NCBI GenBank assembly: GCA_934541015.1
Contig: CAKTDC010000001.1
Span: 124,001 to 188,000 of the forward strand
DNA: 64,000 nucleotides
Direction: 5' to 3'
Origin: an uncultured Luteimonas sp.
Lineage (GTDB): Bacteria; Pseudomonadota; Gammaproteobacteria; Xanthomonadales; Xanthomonadaceae
This document shows, piece after piece, positions 17,138 to 25,631 of the stretch (positions are counted from its first letter, which is position 1; the number at the start of each line of letters is the position of its first letter). A program made the translations under genes and the position numbers. The notes below the pieces were generated by a model. It had not been told where the DNA came from. It did not search any database and saw nothing but the letters and a program-made list of their open reading frames with translations.

Positions 17138-19381
17138 ATGCGTCCCAGCCCGCTTGCCGCAGCGATCCTGATCCTGCTCTCCCCGCCCGTGTTCGCGGAT
17201 GCGCCCGCTGGAGGCGACCCCTCGGCCGCGGCCACCGACTTCGCCCCCGTGGTGGTGACCGCCACCCGCACTGAGCGCGGGATCGCCGACGTGCCCAACA
17301 CCGTGGACGTGGTGACCCGCGAGCGCATGGACGAACTGCTGGTGCGCGACCTGCGCGACCTGTTCCGCTACGAGCCCGGCATCACCGTCAGCGAAAGTTT
17401 CGGCCGCTTCGGCATCGGCGACATCCGCATCCGCGGCCTCGGCGGCAACCGCGTGCGCATCCAGACCGACGGCATCGTGGTCTCGGATGCGTTCGCCATC
17501 GGCAGCTTTTCCAACGCCAACCGCAATTTCGTCGACCTCGACACGCTCAAGCGTGCCGAGGTGGTGCGCGGCCCCACCAGTTCGCTCTACGGCTCCGACG
17601 CGCTGGGCGGCACCGTCTCGTTCATCACCAGGGATCCTTCGGATTATCTGGAGGCGGGCAGGGATGCCCATTTCGGCCTCAGGGCCGGCTTCGAAAGCGA
17701 CTGGGACGGCCTGCACGCCGGCGCCATCGCGGCGCTCGGCGGCGAGCGCTGGTCGGGCATGGTCGCGGTCGGCCACCGCCAGGGACAGGAGACGGAGAAC
17801 ATGGGCCTCGTCGGCGGCACCGGCGCCGCGCGCACGCTGCCCAATCCCCAGGATCGCGATGGCCGCAGCCTGCTCGCCAAGCTGGTGTTCGCGCCTTCGC
17901 GGCACCAGCGCTTCCGGCTGACGGTCGAAGGCAACGAGGACAGCGCCGACACCGACATGCTGACTTCCTACGGTTTCCAGTCGCTCACCCGCGCCACCAA
18001 TACCCGGGTTGCCGCGCACGACCACCAGACCCGGGCGCGGGTGTCGTTCTCGCACGAGGTCGACGGGATCGATGGTTTTGCCGACGCCATCGACTGGCAG
18101 GTCTACCGCCAGGACAGCGAGACCACGCAGGACACGGTGGAGGAGCGCAGCGTGCCCGCATCGGCGTTTTCCCCCGCGCTGCGCGACCGGCGCGACCGCA
18201 GCTTCAACTTCGACCAGCGTCTGTACGGCCTGCAGGTGAACTTCCGCCGCTCGCTCGGCCAGGCCGTGGTGCACGACCTGGCCTGGGGCGTGGACCTGTC
18301 GCGCACCCGGACCAGGCAGAAGCGCGACGGCCTGCGCACCATCCTCGATACCGGCGCGACCAGCAAGGTGATGACGCCCGACACCTTCCCGGTGCGCGAT
18401 TTCCCGCTCACCCGCACCACGAACGCGGCGCTCTACCTGCAGGACGAGATCTCCCTCGCCGGCGGCAGCGTCCGCCTCGTCCCCGGCCTGCGGGTGGACC
18501 ACTACGAGCTCGAGCCGACGCTCGATGCCATCTTCGCCGGGGACAACCCGGGCGTGGAGGTGGTGGGGCTGACCGAAACCAGTATCGCGCCCAAGCTGGG
18601 CATGGTCTGGCATTTCGCCGAAGGCTGGTCGCTGTTCGGCGGCTACGCGCGCGGCTTCCGCTCGCCGCCCCATGCCGACGTCAACATCGGCTTCACCAAC
18701 GTGATGTTCGGCTACACCGCCATCCCCAACCCCGACCTGCGGCCCGAGACCAGCAACGGCTTCGAGCTGGGCCTGCGTTATTCCTCCGGCGCGGTGTACG
18801 CCGGCGTGTCGGCCTACCACAACCGCTACAGCGACTTCATCGAATCGCTGGGCTTCGTCGGCTTCAGTCCGGAAGGGCTGATGATCTACCAGTCGCGCAA
18901 CGTCGCCGACGCCCGGATCGAGGGCGTGGAGTTCAAGGGCGGAGTCGACCTGGGCGCGCTGTCGGAGGGGATGGCGGGCTGGTCGCTTCGCGCGGCCGCG
19001 GCCTGGTCGCGGGGCGACGACCGCACCGCCGGCGAGCCGCTGGAGTCGGTGGATCCGCTGACCGCGACGCTGGGCCTGGCCTGGAGCGGCGAGGGCTGGG
19101 GAGCCGAGCTTGCCGGCCGCTTTGCCGGCCGCCGCGATCGCCTGCCGCCGGCGCCGGCGGGCGCCGCGTATTTCCAGTCCCCCGGTTACGCCGTGCTCGA
19201 CCTGTATGCGCACTGGAGCTTCGCGCCGGGCGCGAAGATCAACATCGGCGTGTCCAACCTGGCCGACAGGAAATACTGGCCTGCCGGCAGCGTGCCGCTG
19301 GTCGCCGGCACCAGCGCCACGATCGACCGCTACACGGCGGCGGGCCGCAATGTCGCTGCCAGCATCTCCCTGGCCTGGTAG
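17138..19381 (+). CDS. TonB-dependent heme/hemoglobin receptor
   Basis: 747 residues. The signal peptide is about 20 residues (cut near VFA-D). The TonB box is FAPVVVTATRTER, the plug domain runs to about residue 180 (RIRGLGGNRVRIQTDGI; EVVRGPTSSLYGSDALGGTV), and a 22-strand barrel follows. GFRSPP and the later N-P-D-L-R-P-E-T-S match the FRAP and NPNL marks of the heme/hemoglobin receptor group; the His between them in many members is represented by SPPHADVN. The C-terminus ends in W (SISLAW), acceptable for outer-membrane insertion. It binds heme outside and moves it to the periplasm with TonB energy. Position after hemP supports this. Confidence 0.9.
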   Translation: MRPSPLAAAILILLSPPVFADAPAGGDPSAAATDFAPVVVTATRTERGIADVPNTVDVVTRERMDELLVRDLRDLFRYEPGITVSESFGRFGIGDIRIRGLGGNRVRIQTDGIVVSDAFAIGSFSNANRNFVDLDTLKRAEVVRGPTSSLYGSDALGGTVSFITRDPSDYLEAGRDAHFGLRAGFESDWDGLHAGAIAALGGERWSGMVAVGHRQGQETENMGLVGGTGAARTLPNPQDRDGRSLLAKLVFAPSRHQRFRLTVEGNEDSADTDMLTSYGFQSLTRATNTRVAAHDHQTRARVSFSHEVDGIDGFADAIDWQVYRQDSETTQDTVEERSVPASAFSPALRDRRDRSFNFDQRLYGLQVNFRRSLGQAVVHDLAWGVDLSRTRTRQKRDGLRTILDTGATSKVMTPDTFPVRDFPLTRTTNAALYLQDEISLAGGSVRLVPGLRVDHYELEPTLDAIFAGDNPGVEVVGLTETSIAPKLGMVWHFAEGWSLFGGYARGFRSPPHADVNIGFTNVMFGYTAIPNPDLRPETSNGFELGLRYSSGAVYAGVSAYHNRYSDFIESLGFVGFSPEGLMIYQSRNVADARIEGVEFKGGVDLGALSEGMAGWSLRAAAAWSRGDDRTAGEPLESVDPLTATLGLAWSGEGWGAELAGRFAGRRDRLPPAPAGAAYFQSPGYAVLDLYAHWSFAPGAKINIGVSNLADRKYWPAGSVPLVAGTSATIDRYTAAGRNVAASISLAW

Positions 19382-19385
19382 CGCC

Positions 19386-20030
19386 ATGAGCCCGCCCGTC
19401 GCCGCCATCGCCCGTCCGCATCCCGCAGCCCCGGTCCTGCCCACGCCCGGACAGCTGGCCAGCCTGGGCACGGTGCTGTGCCTGTTCCGCGGGCAGGCCG
19501 GCGGTGAGCTCTCGGGCTGGGCGCAATCGGTGCGCGCATCCGCCAGCGCCGTGCTCGACAGCGACGGCCTGTGCGAATGCCTGTCCTTCCAGGACGCGAC
19601 CGGCGACGACTGCTGGAAGCTGTTTCTGCTTCCCGACAGCAACTTCCTGGCCTGGGAACGGCTGGCCGCCGCGCTGCCCTGTGGCGACGGCAACGACGCC
19701 CCGCGCCTGGGGGTCGCCGCGAGGCTGCTGCAGCGCCTGGCCGTGCGTACGCGCGGCCAATGGCAGGCCAGCGTGCTGCAGCTGCACGCGCTGGCGAACG
19801 CGCGCCGTCGCGATGCCGGTCAGGTGCTGGCCGCGAGCCTGGCCGCGATCTCGCCGCTGGGTGCCGCCGAAGCCAGGCGCATCGCGCGCCGGCAGGGCGC
19901 CGCCGACGACGGCCTGCGGGACGAATGCTGCTGCGAGCGCGCGGCGCGGCATGCGCCGCAAGCGGAATGCAATGAGCGCGATCCGGTGGTGAGGATCGCA
20001 TCGAGTCTGGAACCATGGGAGCACACATGA
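19386..20030 (+). CDS. Heme-block protein of unknown role (hemin transport-like)
   Basis: 214 residues, no signal peptide and no membrane helix seen. The central part (DSDGLCECLSFQDATGDDCW, then KLFLLPDSNFLAWERL) resembles proteins that accompany hemP and heme receptors in Xanthomonads and are sometimes labelled hemin transport protein; I cannot assign a biochemical role. The C-terminal end is rich in Cys, Arg and Ala (DECCCERAARH) and could bind metal or heme. It begins five bases after the receptor stop and overlaps the next gene by four bases (ATGA), so it is part of the iron-controlled operon. Confidence 0.7.
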   Translation: MSPPVAAIARPHPAAPVLPTPGQLASLGTVLCLFRGQAGGELSGWAQSVRASASAVLDSDGLCECLSFQDATGDDCWKLFLLPDSNFLAWERLAAALPCGDGNDAPRLGVAARLLQRLAVRTRGQWQASVLQLHALANARRRDAGQVLAASLAAISPLGAAEARRIARRQGAADDGLRDECCCERAARHAPQAECNERDPVVRIASSLEPWEHT

Positions 20031-20980
20031 AGATCCGAATCCCGCTTGCGCTGCTGCTGGCGCTGGCCGCCACCGCTGCGGCCAGTGCTGCCGAACCCGC
20101 CGCCGTCAAGGCCGACCCCGATGCCGACCGCAGGGCGATCCTGGCGATGCAGGGCGAGTACCTGGTCGACTTCAGCTTCGACGAGACCGTGCTGCTGGCG
20201 CCGGACTACGAGCGCGCTTCGGCCCAGCGCAGCGGCGGCGACGAGGTCGTGATCGTGGTCGAGGACAGCCCGACGAAGATCGTGCTGCAGCATCTGCTGG
20301 TGGATGCGAAAAGCGGCCACGTCACCAAGCACTGGCGCCAGGACTGGATGTACCAGGCGCCGAGCCGCTGGGAGTTCACCACCGACCAGACCTGGCGCAT
20401 GCGCGACATCCCCGCGGAAAAGACCGCCGGCGCCTGGACGCAGTGCGTCTACGAGGTCAGCGACGCGCCGCGCTACTGCGGCACCGGGCGCTGGAACCAC
20501 CGCTACGGCGTCGCCACCTGGACCTCCGACCGCACCTGGCGTCCGCTGCCGCGGCGCGAGCACACCCGCCGCGACGACTACAACGCGATGAACGTGGAGA
20601 ACCGCCACACCATCGTCCCCGGCGGCTGGACCCACGAGCAGGACAACACCAAGGCCGTACGCCGCGCCGACGGCAGCACCGGGAAGACCATCGCGCGCGA
20701 GTTCGGTTTCAATGATTACCAGAAGGACACCGACGTCGACTTCACCCCCGCCTACGACTACTGGAACGCGACCGCCGGCTACTGGGCGCAGGTGCGCGCA
20801 CGCTGGGATGCGGCGCTGTCCAATCCGGCTGGCCTGCACCTGAAGACGAAGGTCGACGGCATGGCGCTGATCATGCCGCTGTTCACCCAGGCGGCGAGGG
20901 TGCAGGAGGGCGGGACCGTGACCGCTGCCGAGATCGACCGGGTGTTCGCCGAGTGGGTCGAGCCGGCCGGGCCGCAGTGA
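20027..20980 (+). CDS. DUF6607-type exported protein
   Basis: 317 residues. MKIRIPLALLLALAATAAAS is a signal peptide cut after about residue 22. The mature part is rich in Trp and aromatic residues (HWRQDWMYQAPSRWEF, GRWNHRYGVATWTSDRTWRP), as in the DUF6607 family, which is often found with hemP and heme receptors. Such a sequence fits a periplasmic beta-rich protein that could handle heme, but no function is proven. I use the ATG at 20027, which overlaps the previous stop, rather than one four codons earlier. Confidence 0.78.
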   Translation: MKIRIPLALLLALAATAAASAAEPAAVKADPDADRRAILAMQGEYLVDFSFDETVLLAPDYERASAQRSGGDEVVIVVEDSPTKIVLQHLLVDAKSGHVTKHWRQDWMYQAPSRWEFTTDQTWRMRDIPAEKTAGAWTQCVYEVSDAPRYCGTGRWNHRYGVATWTSDRTWRPLPRREHTRRDDYNAMNVENRHTIVPGGWTHEQDNTKAVRRADGSTGKTIAREFGFNDYQKDTDVDFTPAYDYWNATAGYWAQVRARWDAALSNPAGLHLKTKVDGMALIMPLFTQAARVQEGGTVTAAEIDRVFAEWVEPAGPQ

Positions 20981-21046
20981 GCTGCGGCAATGGCGCTGCG
21001 CGCCGGTCCAATCCATCATATCCATGACCCTCCAGGAGCAGTGAAC

Positions 21047-21625
21047 ATGAAATCCCCCCTCATCCTCACCGGCACGCTGATGGCCGCGACCCTGATGGCC
21101 GCCTGCCAGGCGGACCAGCCGCAGGCAACGGCCGACGCGCCCGCGGAAGCGGCGCAGGCGGCTGCCCCGGCGACCGACGCACCGCCGGCAACGCAGGCGC
21201 AGGACGCCATGACCGACTATCTCGCGCGCGCTTCCGCGCTGCGCGACGCACTGCAGGGTGGCGGCGACATCCCGGCCCTGCGCCAGGACGCGACCGCGCT
21301 GATGGACCTGGGCGCGGGCATGGTGCCGGCCTTCGTCGAGGAGCATCCGCACTGCCGCGAGTACCTGGACGTGGCGCTGCAGGTGCGCACGGCGTGGCCG
21401 ACGCTGGACCTGGAAACGATCGAACACGACTACCACCACGACGGCATCCTGCCGCAGATCGAGAACTCCGGCGTGTGCTACCACATGAAGGACCTGATCA
21501 CCCATCCGGCGACGGTGCTGGTGGTGCTCAAGGACGAACAGCCCGACTGGGACAAGGCGCGCGCCGAAGTCGAGGAGATCATCGCCCACGCCGGCGTGGT
21601 CGAACGCGGCCCGGAAGGGGAGTAA
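21047..21625 (+). CDS. Putative lipoprotein in the heme block
   Basis: 192 residues; family not recognised. A signal peptide ends in L-M-A-A-C (residues 16-20), an acceptable lipobox, so the protein is probably lipid-anchored. An Ala/Pro/Gln-rich linker (residues 21-55) precedes a helical domain with two cysteines (EHPHCREYL and NSGVCYHMKDL) and several His that could bind metal or heme. CAGGAG seven bases ahead supports the ATG at 21047. It lies 66 bases after the DUF6607 gene and may belong to the same operon. It converges on the PDZ gene. Confidence 0.7.
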   Translation: MKSPLILTGTLMAATLMAACQADQPQATADAPAEAAQAAAPATDAPPATQAQDAMTDYLARASALRDALQGGGDIPALRQDATALMDLGAGMVPAFVEEHPHCREYLDVALQVRTAWPTLDLETIEHDYHHDGILPQIENSGVCYHMKDLITHPATVLVVLKDEQPDWDKARAEVEEIIAHAGVVERGPEGE

Positions 21626-21639
21626 CCGCTCCCGGGAAT

Positions 21640-22818
21640 TCAGGCGACGGCGTGTCCGGCGGGCGGTGCCGGTGGAGCCGGCGGCGCATCGGGCGCGGCG
21701 GGTGGCGCGGCAGGGGCGGCGGGTGCCGGCCTTGCCGGCCGCGCCGGCGCCGCGGGCGGTGCCGGGGGCGCCGGCGGCCAGACCATGAGCCGCGGCACGC
21801 CCACCCTGGCGCGGACCGTCTTGCGGTCGCGCAGGTATTCCAGTTGCGCAGCCTCGCCCTCGCGCTTCCCGCGCAGGGCGTCCATCACTTCGCGCGGCGT
21901 CTTCACCACGTTTCCGTCCACGCGGCGGATGACGTCGCCCGCGCGCAGGCCTTCCACCTCGCCGGTGGACAGCACCAGAACGCCCGAGTCCGCGCCGAAG
22001 TAGCGGCCCAGATCCGCATCCACCGTAGCCAGGTTGAGCCCGTTCCAGCGCAGCGCCGAGACCAGGTGCGGAATCTGTCCCTCCAGGCCGCGCAGCTCCT
22101 GCCCCGACATCCGCACGGCGTTGTCCATCACCCTGGCGATCTCGACCTTGATCTCCGGTGCGATGCCGGCGAGTTTCTCCACCTCGATGGAGTCGGCGTT
22201 GAGGCGGAAGCCGCCGTCGGGCAGCGTTTCGATGAAGACATTGCCGTCGGGCCGGATCAGTGCGCCATCGGCGCCGTTGAACACCGCGACCCGGTGGTCG
22301 TGCCGCGGCAGCACATCGACGCTCGCGCGGCGGCCACCGCGCAGATAGCCGAGCGTCACGGGCTTCCCGGTCTCCAGCCCCGACAGCAGCTTGCGCGCGT
22401 TCTCCACGCGCAGCGCGCCGCTGCTGCCGAGGATCTCCTGCCCGTTCACCGCGATCAGCCGGTCGCCCGATCGCAGCCCGGCCCTGGCCGAGGGGCCGTC
22501 GGGGGTCACGCCGCCGATACGGACGCCGGGCTGCTCGTCCGGCGCCAGCACCACGCCGATGACCGGGCGGCTGCGCAGCAGCGCCAGGCGCTCCTGCAGC
22601 TCGGCCGCGCGCAGCCGCGCGCCTTCGGCCTGGCCGCGCGCCGCTTCGGCCTGTGCGGCCGCCATCTTCGCGTAGCGCTCGGCGGCGCGGCCGAGTTCGG
22701 CGCGGGCTGCGGCCAGCTCCTCGGCGCTGGCGGGATCGCTGCCCGCGGCCAGGACGGCAGCGGGAACCAGCAGGGACAGCAGGGCGGCGGCAAGGGCGGA
22801 CATTCCGAGCGACTTCAT
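21640..22818 (-). CDS. Periplasmic protein with two PDZ domains and Pro/Ala tail
   Basis: 392 residues. The signal peptide is about 24 residues. Residues 30-85 form an Ala/Glu-rich coiled coil, residues ~88-165 a first PDZ domain (PVIGVVLAPDEQPGVRIGGV, S-A-R-A-G-L-R-S-G-D-R-L-I-A-V-N-G), residues ~240-345 a second PDZ-like unit (GLRAGDVIRRVDGNVVKTP), and the last ~50 residues are runs of APPAPP. No protease domain (no Ser-His-Asp set) is present, so it is an adaptor or sensor rather than an enzyme. It is the third gene of a sigma - anti-sigma-like - PDZ row read leftwards, and PDZ proteins are known sensors in envelope stress control. Confidence 0.82.
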   Translation of the reverse strand: MKSLGMSALAAALLSLLVPAAVLAAGSDPASAEELAAARAELGRAAERYAKMAAAQAEAARGQAEGARLRAAELQERLALLRSRPVIGVVLAPDEQPGVRIGGVTPDGPSARAGLRSGDRLIAVNGQEILGSSGALRVENARKLLSGLETGKPVTLGYLRGGRRASVDVLPRHDHRVAVFNGADGALIRPDGNVFIETLPDGGFRLNADSIEVEKLAGIAPEIKVEIARVMDNAVRMSGQELRGLEGQIPHLVSALRWNGLNLATVDADLGRYFGADSGVLVLSTGEVEGLRAGDVIRRVDGNVVKTPREVMDALRGKREGEAAQLEYLRDRKTVRARVGVPRLMVWPPAPPAPPAAPARPARPAPAAPAAPPAAPDAPPAPPAPPAGHAVA

Positions 22819-22855
22819 GGTGTGGTCTCGCGTGTGGGGACGGATGGGGGACGGG

Positions 22856-23419
22856 TCAGTCGATGCGCGCCAGCGCGCTCCGGTACTGCAGGCCCTGCGC
22901 GGCGCGCCAGCGGCGGCTGCTCTCGAATCCGGCGAGCGTGCGCAGGCCCTCGACCCGCTCCTGCCACAGGCCCAGCCGCTGTTCGCGCGACAGGTCCGGC
23001 TGCATCAGGGCCGCGTCGATGGCGGCCAGGCGCAGTTCGAGTTCGCCGGCCAGCAGGGCCGCGGTGCCGCTGGCCATGCGGTCGTCGCGCGCGGCGACCA
23101 GCAGGGTTTCCAGCTGCGCCGATTCGGCGTAGAGCGCGTCGAACGGGTCGCGCGTGGCTTCGGCCTCGGATTCATGCACAACAGCCACGGGTTCGCCGGA
23201 TTCGAACCACTGCAGTCGCCAGGGCAGGGCGATGGCAAGCAGCAGCACTGCGGCGGCCGCGAGCCACAGCGGCGCGCGCGAACGGGCGTGCCGCCGGGCG
23301 TCGAGCCTGCGCGCGATGGCGTCCCAGCCGCCGGGCGGCGGGGTCTCCGGCGGCAGTGCGGCGAAGGCCCGGGGCCAGTCGTCGGGAGCAGGCTGGCGGT
23401 GGTCGCGGGTGTCAGGCAT
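22856..23419 (-). CDS. Single-pass membrane anti-sigma-like protein
   Basis: 187 residues. A soluble N-terminal part of ~47 residues (P-x-x-D-W-P-R-A-F-A-A-L-P-P-E, W-D-A-I-A-R-R-L) is followed by one membrane helix at about 50-66 (LWLAAAAVLLLAIALPW) and a ~115-residue periplasmic helical part. This is the build of anti-sigma factors, but no zinc motif (H-x3-C-x2-C) and no known family signature is visible. The gene overlaps the end of the ECF sigma gene by eight bases, the usual arrangement for sigma/anti-sigma pairs. The role is inferred from this. Confidence 0.68.
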   Translation of the reverse strand: MPDTRDHRQPAPDDWPRAFAALPPETPPPGGWDAIARRLDARRHARSRAPLWLAAAAVLLLAIALPWRLQWFESGEPVAVVHESEAEATRDPFDALYAESAQLETLLVAARDDRMASGTAALLAGELELRLAAIDAALMQPDLSREQRLGLWQERVEGLRTLAGFESSRRWRAAQGLQYRSALARID

Positions 23420-24008
23420 GGGCCGACTCCTGGGTCGTGTGCTGATCGGGTTCGAGCAGGGCACGCAGCCGGCGGGTGCCGCGCGCGAGCTGGGATTTGG
23501 AGAAGCTGGCGGTGCGCTGCATCGCGGTGGCGATTTCCTGGTGGGTGTAGCCCTCGGCGTGGTACAGCCACAGCACGCTGCGGGTCGCGCCCGGCAACGC
23601 CGCGAGCGCCCGCTGCAGCAGTGCCGCGTCGGCCGCGGCCGACGGAGGCGGCAGCAGGTGGTCGGGCAGCTCGTGCCCGTCGTCGATGGCGATCTCCTCG
23701 GCGTGGCGTCGGCCGCGGCGCAGCTTCATCAGCGCCTCGTTGACCGCGATCTGCCGCAGCCAGCCCCAGAACGGGCTGTCGCCGCGGAAATCGCCGATCC
23801 GGTCGATCACCTTCAACATCGTCTCCTGCAGCACGTCGGCGGCCTCGTCGCGGTCGCCGCAGATCCGCAGCGCCAGCGTGAACACCGGCCGCTCGAACCG
23901 GCGGTAGATCTGCTCCAGCGCCGCGCGATCGCCCCTGCGCGCCCGCGCCAGCAGGCTTCCCGGGACTTCGATGGCGAAGCTCGTCGGCGGGCGGGGTTCG
24001 GCGGCCAT
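23412..24008 (-). CDS. ECF RNA polymerase sigma factor (RpoE-like)
   Basis: 198 residues. Region 2 shows ALEQIYRRFERPVFTLALRI and DEAADVLQETMLKVIDRIGD; the D-E-A-x-D-x-x-Q-E block is the core-binding helix of ECF sigma factors. Region 4 reads LPGATRSVLWLYHAEGYTHQ, then E-I-A-T-A-M with S-F-S-K-S-Q-L as the recognition helix. The linker between them is Pro-rich. Its gene overlaps the anti-sigma-like gene by eight bases and begins 112 bases from the divergent SPFH gene. It probably answers an envelope signal passed through the anti-sigma and PDZ proteins. Confidence 0.88.
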   Translation of the reverse strand: MAAEPRPPTSFAIEVPGSLLARARRGDRAALEQIYRRFERPVFTLALRICGDRDEAADVLQETMLKVIDRIGDFRGDSPFWGWLRQIAVNEALMKLRRGRRHAEEIAIDDGHELPDHLLPPPSAAADAALLQRALAALPGATRSVLWLYHAEGYTHQEIATAMQRTASFSKSQLARGTRRLRALLEPDQHTTQESAHA

Positions 24009-24082
24009 TCCCCATTCTGGATGCGCCGCGGGGACAAAGCGTCGCAGCCGGTCACATCACCCCCCGCCGGGGAGTCCTTCCC

Positions 24083-24088
24083 TATACT
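24083..24088 (+). promoter_or_regulatory. Probable -10 element of the SPFH-NfeD operon
   Basis: TATACT (five of six bases of TATAAT) lies 32 bases before the GTG start at 24120. The -35 position holds no good match, so the promoter may be weak or use an activator or an alternative sigma factor. Confidence 0.4.
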
Positions 24089-24119
24089 CGATTCCAGCCC
24101 GACCCCCAAGGAGCTTCCC

Positions 24120-25088
24120 GTGCCCGGATCCGTATTCCTCACCCTGGTGGTGCTGGTCGCCGGCATCATCATCCTGTTCAAGACCGTGCGCATGGTCCCG
24201 CAGGGCTATGAATGGACGGTCGAACGCTTCGGCAAGTACACCCACACCATGACCCCGGGGCTGCACTTCCTGGTGCCGGTGGTCTACGGCGTGGGCCGCA
24301 AGGTCAACATGATGGAACAGGTGCTGGACGTGCCCAGCCAGGACGTGATCACCAAGGACAACGCGGTGGTCAAGGTCGACGGCGTGGTTTTCTTCCAGGT
24401 GCTCGACGCGGCCAAGGCCGCCTACGAGGTCGCCAACCTCGAGGTGGCGATGATCGCCCTGGTGCAGACCAACATCCGCACCGTGATCGGCTCGATGGAC
24501 CTGGACGAGTCGCTGAGCCAGCGCGAGACGATCAACGCCAAGCTGCTGGACGTGGTCGACCATGCCACCAACCCGTGGGGCGTGAAGGTCACCCGCATCG
24601 AGATCCGCGACATCCAGCCGCCGCGCGACCTGGTCGACGCGATGGCGCGGCAGATGAAGGCCGAGCGCGAGAAGCGCGCCAACATCCTCGAGGCCGAGGG
24701 CTTCCGCCAGGCGGCGATCCTCAAGGCCGAGGGCGAGAAGCAGTCGACCATCCTCGACGCCGAGGGCGAGAAGGAAGCCGCGTTCCGGGCCGCGGAGGCG
24801 CGCGAACGCCTGGCGGAGGCCGAAGCGCGGGCGACCGAGCTGGTGTCGGATGCGATCGCCCAGGGCGATGTGCAGGCGATCAACTACTTCGTCGCGCAGA
24901 AGTACGTCGAAGCGTTCAAGGAACTGGCCACTGCGCCCAACCAGAAGTTCGTGCTGATGCCGATGGAGTCGAGCGGCATCATCGGCTCGATCGCCGGCAT
25001 CGCCGAGCTTTCCCGGGAGGCCCTGGGCAAGCAGGCCGGTGCGTCGGAGCGGCAGCGCACCCCGCCGCCGCTGCGCACGGGAGGCTGA
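24120..25088 (+). CDS. SPFH/band 7 (stomatin-like) membrane protein, QmcA type
   Basis: 322 residues. The start is GTG, fixed by a strong AAGGAG seven bases ahead. One N-terminal helix (VFLTLVVLVAGIIILF) anchors it; residues ~25-190 are the SPFH domain (MVPQGYEWTVERFGKYTHTM, TPGLHFLVPVVYGV, IEIRDIQPPRDLV); residues ~195-260 are an Ala/Glu/Arg coiled coil with repeated I-L-x-A-E-G-E-K blocks. Such proteins form large rings in membrane microdomains and act in membrane protein quality control. The nfeD gene follows after three bases, the conserved partner in bacteria. Confidence 0.93.
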   Translation: MPGSVFLTLVVLVAGIIILFKTVRMVPQGYEWTVERFGKYTHTMTPGLHFLVPVVYGVGRKVNMMEQVLDVPSQDVITKDNAVVKVDGVVFFQVLDAAKAAYEVANLEVAMIALVQTNIRTVIGSMDLDESLSQRETINAKLLDVVDHATNPWGVKVTRIEIRDIQPPRDLVDAMARQMKAEREKRANILEAEGFRQAAILKAEGEKQSTILDAEGEKEAAFRAAEARERLAEAEARATELVSDAIAQGDVQAINYFVAQKYVEAFKELATAPNQKFVLMPMESSGIIGSIAGIAELSREALGKQAGASERQRTPPPLRTGG

Positions 25089-25091
25089 GCC

Positions 25092-25538
25092 ATGGAGCTG
25101 CGCTGGGACGTGGTCGCATGGGCCGCGGTCGCGCTGCTGCTGTTCGCCGCCGAGGCGATGGCGCCGGGCGCGTTCATGCTGTGGATGGGGTTCGCGGCGG
25201 TGGCGGTGTTCCTCGGCGTGCTGCTCGTGCCGGGGATCCCGCTGCTGGCTCAGGTCGCCGCGTTCGTGGTGCTGAGCTTCGTCTCCATCCAGATCTACCG
25301 CAAATGGGTGCGCGGCCGCGGCCGCGAGCGCCAGAGCGACCGGCCGACGCTGAACCAGCGCGCGCTGCACCACGTCGGCAGGACGGTGGCGCTGGAGCGG
25401 GCGATCGTGGCCGGGCGCGGACGGGTGAGGATCGGTGATGCGTTCTGGGACGTGTCCGGCCCCGAGCTGCCGGCCGGTGCGGCGGTGAAGGTGGTCGGCG
25501 CGGAGGGCATGACCCTGCAGGTCGAGCCGGCGGAGTAG
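25092..25538 (+). CDS. NfeD-like membrane protein (YbbJ type)
   Basis: 148 residues. Two or three membrane helices fill residues 8-68 (VAWAAVALLLFAAEAMAPGA, FMLWMGFAAVAVFLGVLLV), then a small C-terminal beta barrel of the OB fold from residue ~88 (L-x-x-x-G-R-T-V-A-L; GRGRVRIGDAFWDVSGPELP; G-A-A-V-K-V-V-G). This is the short NfeD form without the ClpP-like protease part. It works with the SPFH protein encoded just before it. The 93 bases after it hold GC-rich inverted repeats and no gene. Confidence 0.9.
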   Translation: MELRWDVVAWAAVALLLFAAEAMAPGAFMLWMGFAAVAVFLGVLLVPGIPLLAQVAAFVVLSFVSIQIYRKWVRGRGRERQSDRPTLNQRALHHVGRTVALERAIVAGRGRVRIGDAFWDVSGPELPAGAAVKVVGAEGMTLQVEPAE

Positions 25539-25631
25539 CCGCGCGCCCGCGGTTGCGGCCGCGGCGGTCGCGGGCGAGCAAATCCGGCGTGGGAGCGGGA
25601 TAATGCAAGGCTCTCAACCCGGAAGTCCGCC

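Noticed and set aside
17114..19693. 859-codon frame opposite the heme receptor gene
   Set aside because: Shadow frame with Arg/His/Ala-rich sequence; the plus strand has complete receptor motifs and operon context.
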